This document shows positions 1-8,105 of a DNA stretch of 44,690 nt, one piece after another. Within the stretch, counting starts at the first letter, position 1. Each line of letters starts with the position of its first letter. A model generated the notes under the pieces. It did not search any database, was not told the DNA's origin, and worked only from the letters and a program-made list of their open reading frames with translations. The stretch comes from an uncultured Oscillospiraceae bacterium (GTDB lineage Bacteria; Bacillota; Clostridia; Oscillospirales; Oscillospiraceae). The translations under genes and the position numbers were made by a program. Location of the stretch: assembly GCA_947628185.1 (NCBI GenBank), contig CANQYW010000012.1:1-44690 (forward strand), written 5' to 3'.

Positions 1-307
1 TCTCAAAGACGGGTATGCCGTTATCCCGGGCGTACTGGACCTCGGGGTTATCGTCCCTGGCGGCGGCTGTGCGGATGACGTACCCCGCCCCCAGCACGTT
101 CTCGCTGCGGTGGCCGATGTAGATCTCTATCCCCATCCCCTTGAGCTCCAGGACGGAGGCACCCTCGTTGATGTCCGAGCCCGTTATGGGCACGCCGTTG
201 GAGTGCAGGACCTTGGCGAGAGGCGACATGGACACGCCGCCTATGCCAATGAGGTGACAGCGTTTCCCTGAGTGGATGTAATTATCAAGTTCGGTAATTC
301 TGTCCAT
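1..307 (-). CDS. murC: UDP-N-acetylmuramate--L-alanine ligase, 5' part only
   Basis: This cytoplasmic ligase adds L-alanine to UDP-MurNAc in peptidoglycan precursor synthesis. Only the first 102 codons are present; the gene runs off the left edge. The visible part is the N-terminal nucleotide-binding domain of Mur ligases. It starts MDRITELDNYIHSGKR and continues with the glycine-rich HLIGIGGVSMSPLA motif, then GSDINEG and a RTAAARDDNPEV stretch, all in the order expected for MurC. The ATG at 307 has a GGAG ribosome site about six bases upstream. It is divergent from cca, and their promoters overlap. The catalytic ATP-binding centre lies outside the window, so activity cannot be judged here. 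Confidence 0.93.
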   Translation of the reverse strand, partial: MDRITELDNYIHSGKRCHLIGIGGVSMSPLAKVLHSNGVPITGSDINEGASVLELKGMGIEIYIGHRSENVLGAGYVIRTAAARDDNPEVQYARDNGIPVFE

Positions 308-326
308 AACTTCTCCGATAATGTTA

Positions 327-355
327 TTGATATTGACACACCCCGATATTATAAT
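327..355 (+). promoter_or_regulatory. Sigma-A-type promoter for cca
   Basis: TTGATA (327-332), a 17-base spacer and TATAAT (350-355) form a strong consensus promoter. The transcript would start near 362. That puts the leftward TTG at 361 outside the transcript and supports the ATG at 424 as the start of cca. Confidence 0.7.
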
Positions 356-376
356 ACTCTTTGAAGGATAATACAA
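348..376 (-). promoter_or_regulatory. Sigma-A-type promoter for murC
   Basis: On the minus strand there is a TTGTAT -35 box (371-376), a 17-base spacer and a perfect TATAAT -10 box (348-353). It lies about 40 bases upstream of the murC start. Its -10 overlaps the -10 of the opposing cca promoter. Confidence 0.6.
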
Positions 377-423
377 CCTTTTTTGGTACATTCCAGTCTA
401 TTTTTTCTCGATGGAGCATAAAA

Positions 424-1581
424 ATGGCAAACGCACATCCAATGCCGGAACATATCATCCGCATACTCCGCGCCCTCTCTGAGGCGGGTTTTGCGGCCTA
501 CGCCGTGGGCGGGGCTGTGCGGGACACCCTCCTCGGCCGCGAAGTCCACGACTGGGACGTGACCACCTCCGCCCCGGCGGAGGTGACGATGGGTCTCTTC
601 GAGCGGACAGCCGCCACGGGCATAAAGTACGGGACCGTCACCGTCCTCTCCCCCCAGGGCCCGGTGGAGGTGACCACATTCCGCCGGGACGGGCCCTACC
701 TCAACGGCAGGAGCCCTGAGAGCGTGGAGTTTTTGGGCTCTCTCCGGGAGGACCTTGAGCGCCGGGACTTCACCGTGAACGCCATGGCCATGGACGCCCA
801 GGGGCGCGTCACCGACCTATTCGGGGGCCGGGAGGACCTATCCCGCCGCCTCATCCGCGCCGTGGGGGACCCGGAGCGTCGGTTTGAGGAGGACGCGCTC
901 CGCATGTTTCGCGCTCTCAGATTTTGCGCGGAACTTGATTTCACGCTGGACGCCCCCACCCTCGCGGCCATAAAGTCCCGGGCGCGCCTCGCCTCCAAAC
1001 TCTCCCCGGAGCGGGTACGGGGCGAGCTCCAACGCACCCTCGACTCCCCGAGGCCCGAGACCGCGCTCCTCATGGTAGAATATGCGCTTATGAGTCAATT
1101 TATTTCAAATTCCGGCGAAAAATTTCCTCTCTCGGACCTCGCCCTCCTCCCCCCAGGGGACGTGCGGCTGGGGGTGATGGCTTTGAGGCTAAAAACTGCT
1201 GGATTTATCTCCAGCGCCGGGGAGTTTCTCGCCGCCCTTCGGTGTACATCCCGCCTTGTGCGGGATGTGAGCGAGGCGGAGGGGCTGGACCTCCAGTCCC
1301 TCGGTGTCCCCTGCGCCCTCGCCGCCCACTCCGTCCCCTCTGTCCTCATGGCCGCGGGGGCGGCGGGGAGATACGATGAGGCGGCGGAGGCCGCAAAGGA
1401 GCACAGGTACGTCTCTATCGCGGACCTTGAGCTCCGCGGGGCGGATCTCAAAAATATGGGGTTCAAAGGTCCCGGCATTGGCCGGGCGCTCTCCCGGCTA
1501 TCCTCAATGGCCACGCGGGGGGAAGTGGAGAACACCAGGGGGGCCCTACTCCTTGCTGCCAGCGAATTTCCACTGGAATAA
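424..1581 (+). CDS. cca: CCA-adding enzyme / poly(A) polymerase family tRNA nucleotidyltransferase
   Basis: This enzyme adds or repairs the 3' CCA end of tRNAs. The 385-residue protein is a class II nucleotidyltransferase. It shows the nucleotide-binding AVGGAVRDTLLG loop, the HDWDVTT catalytic carboxylate pair, the RRDFTVNAMAM motif, DLFGGREDL, and the tRNA-binding ERRFEEDALRMFRALRF helix, all within the first 190 residues. The C-terminal half is poorly conserved and shows no HD phosphohydrolase domain. The ATG at 424 has GGAG at 413-416. A longer reading frame opens with TTG at 361 but adds a low-complexity, non-homologous N-terminus upstream of the likely transcription start. Whether it adds CCA or only A cannot be told from sequence alone. 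Confidence 0.92.
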   Translation: MANAHPMPEHIIRILRALSEAGFAAYAVGGAVRDTLLGREVHDWDVTTSAPAEVTMGLFERTAATGIKYGTVTVLSPQGPVEVTTFRRDGPYLNGRSPESVEFLGSLREDLERRDFTVNAMAMDAQGRVTDLFGGREDLSRRLIRAVGDPERRFEEDALRMFRALRFCAELDFTLDAPTLAAIKSRARLASKLSPERVRGELQRTLDSPRPETALLMVEYALMSQFISNSGEKFPLSDLALLPPGDVRLGVMALRLKTAGFISSAGEFLAALRCTSRLVRDVSEAEGLDLQSLGVPCALAAHSVPSVLMAAGAAGRYDEAAEAAKEHRYVSIADLELRGADLKNMGFKGPGIGRALSRLSSMATRGEVENTRGALLLAASEFPLE

Positions 1582-1612
1582 AGCGTCTCACACGCATTTT
1601 TTCCAAATACAT

Positions 1613-1641
1613 GTATAAAATCTCTCCCGCCGGGAAAAGAT
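1613..1641 (+). promoter_or_regulatory. Candidate sigma-F (forespore) promoter
   Basis: GTATA (1613-1617), then 14 bases, then GGGAAAAGAT (1632-1641) resembles the sigma-F pattern of a GTATA-like -35 and a GG-rich, A-rich -10. It lies about 50 bases upstream of a SpoIIQ-like gene, and spoIIQ is a sigma-F target in known spore formers. The spacer is one or two bases short of the usual value. Confidence 0.4.
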
Positions 1642-1688
1642 ACCACCGTAAGACAAGCGGGTGACCGCAAATTATGGAGGTAACTTGA

Positions 1689-2552
1689 ATGCACGAGAAG
1701 AAGAGCTTTTCTCAGCGGGCAGACGAGTTCCTGAGCGGAAAGGGCTTTTACATAGTCCTTTTCGTGTGCATCGCCGTTATCGGGGTCTCGGCGTGGCTGC
1801 TGCTTTTCTCGCAGTACTCGCCCCTGCTCCCCGGCGATGAAGGGGACTATCTTGACGTATTTGGTGACAGCTCAGTGAACCAGCCGAAGGACGATGAGGC
1901 GAACAAGGGCACAAATAACGCCCCCGCGACCACGCCCCAGAAACCCGACACGACGCCCACCGAGCCCAAGAAGGACGACACCGGCAAGGAGAGCGGAGGC
2001 GCCTCCACCGGCGACAAGGACACCCTTGTCCTCCAGGACAAGCCCACGAAACCAAATGAGCCCACAGCCGACACGCCCCCGGAGCCCGAGGATGAGGGCC
2101 CCGGCGAGGACGGCGGGGACCGGGTCTCCGAGCCCGGGGACATCTCCTTCATCTGGCCCGTCACCGGGGCGGTCATAATGGAGTACTCCCCCGACGCCCT
2201 CATCTACAATAGGACTATGGCGGACTGGCGCACCCACGAGGGCATAGACCTGGGGGTCCAACTGGGCACCAAGGTCATGAGCGCCGCCAACGGCACCGTG
2301 AAGGAGGTCTATGAGGACGACTTCCTGGGCACAACTGTGGTCATCGACCACGGCGCGGGGGTAGTTATGAACTACTCAAACCTCGCCGCCGTACCAACGG
2401 TGGCGGCTGGGGACTCCGTGACGGCGGGGTCTGTCATTGGCTCCGTGGGCAATACTGCCCTCTATGAGGCCGGGGACACCCCGCATCTCCACCTCTCCAT
2501 GACCATCGACGGCGAGACCGCCGACCCCGGCAAATATCTGCCCAAGCGATAA
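1689..2552 (+). CDS. spoIIQ: SpoIIQ-like membrane-anchored M23 (LytM) peptidase
   Basis: In spore formers SpoIIQ sits in the forespore membrane and pairs with SpoIIIAH in the mother cell during engulfment. This 287-residue protein has a short cytoplasmic N-terminus, one membrane anchor at about residues 20-40, a long Pro/Glu/Lys/Thr-rich linker at about 55-150, and a LytM domain at about 155-285. The domain opens with MEYSPDALIYNRTMADWRTH, which resembles clostridial SpoIIQ. Metal-binding positions look intact: His and Asp in THEGIDL, and HLHL near the end. In Bacillus subtilis SpoIIQ the site is degenerate. A GGAGG site lies eight bases before the ATG, and a sigma-F-like promoter lies upstream. 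A general cell-wall M23 endopeptidase is the alternative. Confidence 0.72.
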   Translation: MHEKKSFSQRADEFLSGKGFYIVLFVCIAVIGVSAWLLLFSQYSPLLPGDEGDYLDVFGDSSVNQPKDDEANKGTNNAPATTPQKPDTTPTEPKKDDTGKESGGASTGDKDTLVLQDKPTKPNEPTADTPPEPEDEGPGEDGGDRVSEPGDISFIWPVTGAVIMEYSPDALIYNRTMADWRTHEGIDLGVQLGTKVMSAANGTVKEVYEDDFLGTTVVIDHGAGVVMNYSNLAAVPTVAAGDSVTAGSVIGSVGNTALYEAGDTPHLHLSMTIDGETADPGKYLPKR

Positions 2553-2566
2553 CTCAAAAGCCAAAA

Positions 2567-2603
2567 ACTGGGCTGTGAGGCGTACAAAACCTCACAGCCC
2601 AGT
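2567..2603. terminator. Bidirectional intrinsic terminator
   Basis: Perfect 14-bp arms (2567-2580 and 2590-2603) surround a 9-base loop. The hairpin is T-rich on the right for the plus strand and has TTTTGGCTTTTG on the other side for the minus strand. It separates the convergent SpoIIQ-like gene and the large surface-protein gene. Confidence 0.85.
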
Positions 2604-2634
2604 CACTTTATTTACTTATGTGCTTTGTGGTCAA

Positions 2635-5600
2635 TCAGTTCCTGCGCCGGCGCTTGAGGACCATGGCGCTGATGGCTCCGGCCAGGATGATGCAGATGGA
2701 GAACACCACGATGGTGGGCATGTTGTCGTCCGTTGCCGGGGACTGGGGGGTATTGGCGGGCTCCTTCTCGCCGCAGACGTTGCACTTGCCGTCCACGTAG
2801 AAGTGCTTGCCGGTGGCGGGGATCTTCTCGGTCCTGGTGGCGCCGCAGACGGTGCAGGTGTAGGTGAAGACGCCCTCGTGTACGCAGTCAGGGGATGTGG
2901 TGACCTTGCCCTGGTCCCAGGTGTGGACGCCGGTGGCGGGGATGTCCTCTATTTCCTTGACGCCACACTCCGTGCAGACCCGGTACTTGACGCCGGTGTC
3001 AACGCATGTGGGCTCCTTCTCGACGGTGTAGTCGCTCCACTTGTGCTCGTGGCCACGGAACGGGTCGGTGGCGCCGCAGGTGGTGCATATGCCGTCGCCA
3101 TTGTACTGGTGATGGCCGAAGGAACCCTCCTCGCGCTGTCCGCAGCGGGGGCAGGCCCTCCAGTGGTTGAGGTCGTCGTACTCCCACTGCCAGTCGTGCT
3201 CACGCTCACCGGCGGGGATCTCGGTGCCCTTGGTCAGGACGGCTCCGCAGCCCAGGCAGACAACGTCTCCGGTGTATCCGGGCTCGGTGGCGGTGGCGTC
3301 CTTGTAGCCCACAACGGTCTCGCCGCCGGCGTGGTTATTGGGGTCAAGCGCGCCGTAGACGGTGGCGCAGGTGGAGCAGATGGCCTGGGTGTAGCAGGTG
3401 GCGGTGCCGCCGGAGTGGGTCTCGGTCTCGCTCTTCACGGAGCAGCCGGGGTTCTGGCAGAGGTGATAGTGTCCCTCGGCGGCGCCAACGGGTATGCCGC
3501 CAAAGTCATGGGCCTTGGCCTCGACCACGGTATCCCTGCAGATATCGCAGAGCACCGGGGTGGAGCAGTCGCCGTCGTCAGCCTGGGGAACGTGGTCCTC
3601 GGTGGCGGTGTGGCCGCAGACGGTGCACTTGTGGGTGTGGCCGTCGGCGCCGGGAGCCCAAGAATCGAAGGTGTGGGTGGTGTAGGAACTCTCATCCCGC
3701 GCGCCGCACTTCGTGCACTCGTGCCAGTGGTGGGTGCCGTCGGACTTCCACTCATCGCCGAAGGTGTGAACGTGGTCGGCCTTGGGAAGCTCGTGTCCCT
3801 CCTCAACGACTTTGTCACAGCCGGTGCAATAGTAGTCGCCGGAGTAGCCGGCCTCGTCCTCGGTGGGGGCCTTGTAGTTCCTAAGCTCGGTGGGGTGATT
3901 ACCGTGGTTCTCGGGGTCGAGCTCACCGTACTTGGCCTGGCAGTCCTGGCAGACGGCCTTGTCGGTACAGGTGGCGGTGCCGCCGGAGTGTTCCTTGGTC
4001 TCGGTGGCCTCGCAGCCATCGTTTATGCAGTGACGGCTGTGGGTTCCGTTGCCGTTGTCTTCCCAAGCGGACCAGTTGTGATCCTTCTGGCCCTCGTAGA
4101 ACACGTATCCGCAGCCCTCCTGCTGGCAGTGTACGCCGGTGAGGCAGCTGCCGTCGTCAGTCACGGGCATATGGGGATAGCTCTCGGTGTGGGTGCAGGG
4201 GTTGCCGTCATGGTCTTTGTTCGTACAAGTGTGGAAATGTGCGCTCTCGTTCCACTCCCACTTCGTGTCATAGGTATGGGTCGTGCCGGACACGAACACA
4301 AGGCCGCATACTTCGCACTCAACGGGGGTCTCGCAGTTCTGATCGTCTTTGCCGCTGTGGGGCTGTGCCTCTTTCACCGTACAACCTTCGTTCTGGCAGG
4401 CGCGGTGGTGATTCGAGTAATCCGCCTCAGACGCTGTCCAAGGTGTGAAGTTATGTTCTGCCTTTGCGGGCGTTACTTCCTTACCGCAGACGGTGCAATA
4501 ATCAGGAGTTGTGCAGTCTCCATCCTCTTTAACTTTATGCTCACCAGTCATGGGAATGGTCTCGGTCTTGGTCACGCCGCACTTGGTGCAAGTGTAGGTC
4601 TTTACACCATCCTCGCCGCAACTGGGCTCCTTAGTGACTTTGCCATTATCCCAGGTGTGATCACCGATGGCGTCTCTGTAGGACTCAGTCTTCTTCGCGC
4701 CGCAGACGGTGCAAGTGTACTCTTTCTGGCCGTCGTGTCCGCAGTTGGCAAGTTCGGTGACAATGCCGTCGTCCCACTCGTGAGCATCAGCGCCATTGGG
4801 ATGGATATCACGACCGCACTTGACGCACTTGTTGTTCACATAGGTGTGGCCCTGGGCGGTGATGGTCTGAGCCTCGGCGATAGTCTGACCGCACTTGGAG
4901 CAGACCTTCGCGGTAATGTGACCGTCATGAATGCAAGTTGCATCAGTGACTACACCGCCAGTAACGTTCTCATGTGTGCAGACTGTAACAGCAGCAACTT
5001 CTTCGCCGCGCTCCTTCTCCCCCTCAATGAGAGTCGTGGGGGCGAAATCTGCGGAGAGCAGAGAGCCGTCGGAAACCTGATCATAAGTCAGCGTGAAAGT
5101 ATTATCTTTTACTTCTATGGTGCTGTCGCTGAAGGTGATCTTATCGAGCTCGTACCCATCCTCGGGAACAACTGTGAATGTAATGCTGTCATTGGGCCCA
5201 AACTTCACCATGCCGTCAGCGCCAGCAGCAGTAACTTCAGCGCCGTCCTTCTTGTAGCTCAGATGGCCGTTGCCGTTGGAGGCGACAACCAGGGTGTGGG
5301 TCTCGTTCTCAGCCGCGGCGGCGGGGGTGTCAGTCTTCTTCTCCGCCACTATCTCGAAGGGTGAGAAGTTGTTGACCACGATTATGAGGCCGTATGGGGT
5401 GACGGTGATGGGTATCTCCTCGACCTTATAGATCTCGCCGGTGTGCTCATGGTTGGGATTATTGGGGTCGGGGCAGTGGGCCTCCTCGTCCCTCAAGAAG
5501 TGGTAGACCTTGAAGGTCACCTCGTCGAGGTCGGAGGCGTCAAAACCGGCGGGGAAACCCATGCAGAGGCGCAGGGACTGGCCCGGGTTCACTATGGTCT

Positions 5601-7896
5601 TGCCGCAGATACGAACGAAGTCTATTTCATAGAGGAGGGAGCTGATGATGTCCTCAACGTTCTGACCGTCCTTCTCAAGGGCCTCCTCGGCCTCCTCGCT
5701 TTTCGCGCGGCCCTCGCCGGTGGGGGTCACGGAGATGGCGAGACGCCCATTCATGCCGTAGGGGTCAAGGTGCATCTCTTCGGTGAGCTGCTGGAGGTTC
5801 TCGCGCTCGCCGTCGGTGCCCTCGAGGATCATCTTATCGAGGTCCAGGTCGCCCACGTTGTCAAGGAGCGAGGGCTGGCCCCAGAGGTTCCAGTCTATGC
5901 CCTGGGAGCGCCAGCAGGCGGGGCAGCCGCTGCTGTTCTGGAAACAGTAACCCCAAGTGCCGGGGATCTTGTTGGACTGGGTACCCACGAGGCCGTAGAG
6001 CGTGAAAATGTACATGACGCTGTCGTCGGCCCACATGGGGCTGGGGGTGAAGTTGAACTCTACACCGTAGATACGGCACTTGTCTATGCTGTGCTCGTGA
6101 TCCTCTTCGCAATGATAAAGATAGGTAAGGTTTGTGATATCAGGTCTCTGGGCGAACTGGTGGAACCCGCCGGATTCCACGTGGTAGCCCCAGTTGTAGT
6201 TCATGCCCACGAAGTCCACATGGGGGGTCTGACTGAGCACCTTGGCAATGTCGCCGGCATCAGAGCCGGGGAACCGCGCAAGATCCTCCTCGGTGGGACG
6301 ATAGAGGTCCTGGGTGAACTCCACGTGGCAGCGGTAGTTCTGGCCCACAGAGGCGCTGGAGGTGAGGGATGGATACACGTTGCAGACGTAGGGGGGGCCC
6401 TCGTAACCGCCGTTCTCATTATAGATGACGCCGGTCTCCGCCACGATGTCGGAGAAGTCGCCGTTATAGTAACCGCTGGCGAAGGGGTCGGTGGAGTCAT
6501 AGAAGTCGGGGCGCCTTGTGGTGACGGCGTACTCCAGATACTCGCACTGGGAGAGTTTCATGACGAGATAGTCATCAGTGTCATAGAAATCAGTGCCGTG
6601 CTGGTACGCATAGCCGTGCTCCACATAGTACCACTCCTCTATGGCGTCCAGGGAGCCGTCCAGGTGGACGCTCTCCGCCTTGAAGAGGAAGTAGTAACCG
6701 GCCTCTTTAGCCTTGAAGAGCCCCATGTCCTTGTAGCTTATCCTGTACTCGGTGGCGACGGTGCCGCTGGTGGAACTGGGGACGGTCTCAACCTTGAGGT
6801 CGCCGCGGCTTATGTTGCGCTTAAAATAGGAGGTGTAGGTGATGGTGGGGTATGTAAACTCCTTGCTGCTGGTGGATACAAACCCGGAGGGCTGCCACTT
6901 GCCGTCAAGGGTGTCCTCGCCCACGAGGAAATACCTCTCGTGCTCCGCGCCGTCAACGCCGTTCTGGCTTACGACAACGTTGCCTTCCTTATCTAACTTT
7001 ATGGGGTCGTCCCAGGTGGCATCGACGGCGTACCAGGCCTTATCCTCGGCGGCGGCGGCGATGCCGGCCTCGGCGTCGTCACTGGGGACGTCGAGGTACA
7101 CGGCGTTCCACATATGGGCCTCGGGGTCGCCGGAGTTCTGGGTGCCGTGGATGAGCACGCAGGGGATATTAAGTTTCTGCATGCAGAGCTGGAAGGCGCG
7201 GGAGTAGCTCTCGCAGACGCCCTCATGGGTCACAAGGGCGTAGACCGTGCGGATATAGCCCTCGTTGCCGGGGGTGCACTCGTTCTCGAAACGGTAGCTG
7301 ATGCTCTCCGTTATGCTCTTGTGGACGGAGCGGATCTTCCCGAGGGTCGAATTTTCAGACTGGGCCTTCTTGACTATCTCATTAACAGCATTATCAAGCG
7401 TGGCAGTCTTGGACTCTACGTCCTCTTTGTTCTGTATCCCCTTAACATAATAGTTAAGGCCGCGGCCGGTGCCGCAGTAGGCGTGAAGTTTGCCATCCGC
7501 CTCCGTCGTCACGCGGAAGGTGAGATAGGAGGAATCTATGTACCACGCCTCGGGGTGCTCCAGGTCGAAGGCGTCCTTGGCGGCGGCAAAATCGTTGAAG
7601 AGCGTGGTGTTGCCGCCAAGATAAGCTGTAATTGAATCTTGGGGAACGGCATCAGTGCCTTCGGCAAGATCAACATCGGACGTGCCGTCCTTCATCTTGC
7701 CGTCTTTGAACGCTTTTTCAATGGTGTTATAAATCTTCTTTGCCTGGTCATTGAGCTGGTCATAGAACCAGTGGTTTGCCGAGCTGCTCGTCACCTCGGC
7801 GGCATCGGCGTGGTCGTGGTCGTGCACCGGCGGGAGTACCACCAGCGAGGTGACCATCACCAGCGCCAGGAGGATGCACATAAAGCGTCTTTTCAT
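2635..7896 (-). CDS. Giant secreted transglutaminase-like protein with Cys-rich zinc-ribbon-like repeats and C-terminal anchor
   Basis: A 1753-residue surface protein of unknown role. It has a signal peptide (about 1-32, then HDHDHADA) and a transglutaminase/protease-like domain with a visible triad: Cys228 in GVCESYSRAF, His261 in EAHMWNAV and Asp292 in DATWDDP. Then come about 600 residues of uncharacterised beta-rich sequence, a short repeat of the VVPEDGYELDKITFSDS type, and from about residue 970 a region with 18 CxxC motifs and several CxxxGC motifs, spaced by HTWDNGKVT-like and HSGGTATC-like units. The end is PQSPATDDN, a hydrophobic segment and RRRRN, like a sortase-type or membrane anchor. 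The ATG at 7896 follows GGAG with a 6-base gap; upstream ATGs lack such a site. Enzyme activity and metal binding are inferred, not shown. Confidence 0.85.
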   Translation of the reverse strand: MKRRFMCILLALVMVTSLVVLPPVHDHDHADAAEVTSSSANHWFYDQLNDQAKKIYNTIEKAFKDGKMKDGTSDVDLAEGTDAVPQDSITAYLGGNTTLFNDFAAAKDAFDLEHPEAWYIDSSYLTFRVTTEADGKLHAYCGTGRGLNYYVKGIQNKEDVESKTATLDNAVNEIVKKAQSENSTLGKIRSVHKSITESISYRFENECTPGNEGYIRTVYALVTHEGVCESYSRAFQLCMQKLNIPCVLIHGTQNSGDPEAHMWNAVYLDVPSDDAEAGIAAAAEDKAWYAVDATWDDPIKLDKEGNVVVSQNGVDGAEHERYFLVGEDTLDGKWQPSGFVSTSSKEFTYPTITYTSYFKRNISRGDLKVETVPSSTSGTVATEYRISYKDMGLFKAKEAGYYFLFKAESVHLDGSLDAIEEWYYVEHGYAYQHGTDFYDTDDYLVMKLSQCEYLEYAVTTRRPDFYDSTDPFASGYYNGDFSDIVAETGVIYNENGGYEGPPYVCNVYPSLTSSASVGQNYRCHVEFTQDLYRPTEEDLARFPGSDAGDIAKVLSQTPHVDFVGMNYNWGYHVESGGFHQFAQRPDITNLTYLYHCEEDHEHSIDKCRIYGVEFNFTPSPMWADDSVMYIFTLYGLVGTQSNKIPGTWGYCFQNSSGCPACWRSQGIDWNLWGQPSLLDNVGDLDLDKMILEGTDGERENLQQLTEEMHLDPYGMNGRLAISVTPTGEGRAKSEEAEEALEKDGQNVEDIISSLLYEIDFVRICGKTIVNPGQSLRLCMGFPAGFDASDLDEVTFKVYHFLRDEEAHCPDPNNPNHEHTGEIYKVEEIPITVTPYGLIIVVNNFSPFEIVAEKKTDTPAAAAENETHTLVVASNGNGHLSYKKDGAEVTAAGADGMVKFGPNDSITFTVVPEDGYELDKITFSDSTIEVKDNTFTLTYDQVSDGSLLSADFAPTTLIEGEKERGEEVAAVTVCTHENVTGGVVTDATCIHDGHITAKVCSKCGQTIAEAQTITAQGHTYVNNKCVKCGRDIHPNGADAHEWDDGIVTELANCGHDGQKEYTCTVCGAKKTESYRDAIGDHTWDNGKVTKEPSCGEDGVKTYTCTKCGVTKTETIPMTGEHKVKEDGDCTTPDYCTVCGKEVTPAKAEHNFTPWTASEADYSNHHRACQNEGCTVKEAQPHSGKDDQNCETPVECEVCGLVFVSGTTHTYDTKWEWNESAHFHTCTNKDHDGNPCTHTESYPHMPVTDDGSCLTGVHCQQEGCGYVFYEGQKDHNWSAWEDNGNGTHSRHCINDGCEATETKEHSGGTATCTDKAVCQDCQAKYGELDPENHGNHPTELRNYKAPTEDEAGYSGDYYCTGCDKVVEEGHELPKADHVHTFGDEWKSDGTHHWHECTKCGARDESSYTTHTFDSWAPGADGHTHKCTVCGHTATEDHVPQADDGDCSTPVLCDICRDTVVEAKAHDFGGIPVGAAEGHYHLCQNPGCSVKSETETHSGGTATCYTQAICSTCATVYGALDPNNHAGGETVVGYKDATATEPGYTGDVVCLGCGAVLTKGTEIPAGEREHDWQWEYDDLNHWRACPRCGQREEGSFGHHQYNGDGICTTCGATDPFRGHEHKWSDYTVEKEPTCVDTGVKYRVCTECGVKEIEDIPATGVHTWDQGKVTTSPDCVHEGVFTYTCTVCGATRTEKIPATGKHFYVDGKCNVCGEKEPANTPQSPATDDNMPTIVVFSICIILAGAISAMVLKRRRRN

Positions 7897-7931
7897 AAAA
7901 ATCTCCATTCTGCCGCCTCGTCTGAGCGGGG

Positions 7932-7967
7932 AAAAATAAGCCTCCATCAAGCGGCTGGATGGAGACT
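7932..7967 (-). terminator. Intrinsic terminator inside the leader of the giant surface-protein gene
   Basis: Read on the minus strand, a 10-bp stem (7958-7967 pairing with 7939-7948, one G-U pair) has a 9-base loop and is followed by TTATTTTT. It lies downstream of the gene's own promoter and about 36 bases before its start codon, so it would stop most transcripts unless it is disrupted. This is the arrangement of an attenuator or riboswitch expression platform. I do not recognise a known aptamer in the preceding 45 bases. Confidence 0.65.
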
Positions 7968-8015
7968 TAGTTACTTGCCCAGGCCGCGGGTGGCCCCGCG
8001 CCGCCGGACACTCAA

Positions 8016-8044
8016 AATATAACACGGATTGCTAATTATGTCAA
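8016..8044 (-). promoter_or_regulatory. Strong sigma-A-type promoter for the giant surface-protein gene
   Basis: On the minus strand there is a consensus TTGACA (8039-8044), a 17-base spacer and TATATT (8016-8021). The transcript would start near 8009 and carry a leader of about 110 bases. That leader holds a GC-rich hairpin (CGCGGG/CCCGCG) and then the intrinsic terminator. Confidence 0.8.
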
Positions 8045-8068
8045 CAAAAAACTGCGCACAATGAATAG

Positions 8069-8098
8069 CCGGGAGACGGCGAATTATCCGTCCCCCGG
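8069..8098 (-). terminator. Possible terminator hairpin after the two-component operon
   Basis: Eleven-base arms (8069-8079, 8088-8098) pair with one mismatch on one strand or a G-U pair on the other. The hairpin lies just after the last gene of the minus-strand operon. No T-run follows directly on the minus strand, so termination is uncertain. Confidence 0.4.
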
Positions 8099-8105
8099 TA
8101 CTATG

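Noticed and set aside
361-423. N-terminal extension of cca from TTG at 361
   Set aside because: It starts at or before the predicted transcription start, has no ribosome site and does not resemble the family. The ATG at 424 has GGAG at the right distance.
2575-5364. A 929-residue open frame on the plus strand, opposite the Cys-rich repeats
   Set aside because: It is the mirror of a repetitive GC-rich gene, rich in Val, Gly and Ala with no recognisable motif, and begins inside the bidirectional terminator. The minus-strand gene has a signal peptide, domains, promoter and ribosome site.
5443-6996. A 517-residue plus-strand open frame opposite the surface protein
   Set aside because: Same reason: no motif, no ribosome site, and composition of a shadow frame.
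7970-8010. c-di-GMP riboswitch in the leader of the giant surface-protein gene
   Set aside because: The hallmark GCAAAGC and related conserved bases of class I and the class II pattern are not present, so no class is assigned.
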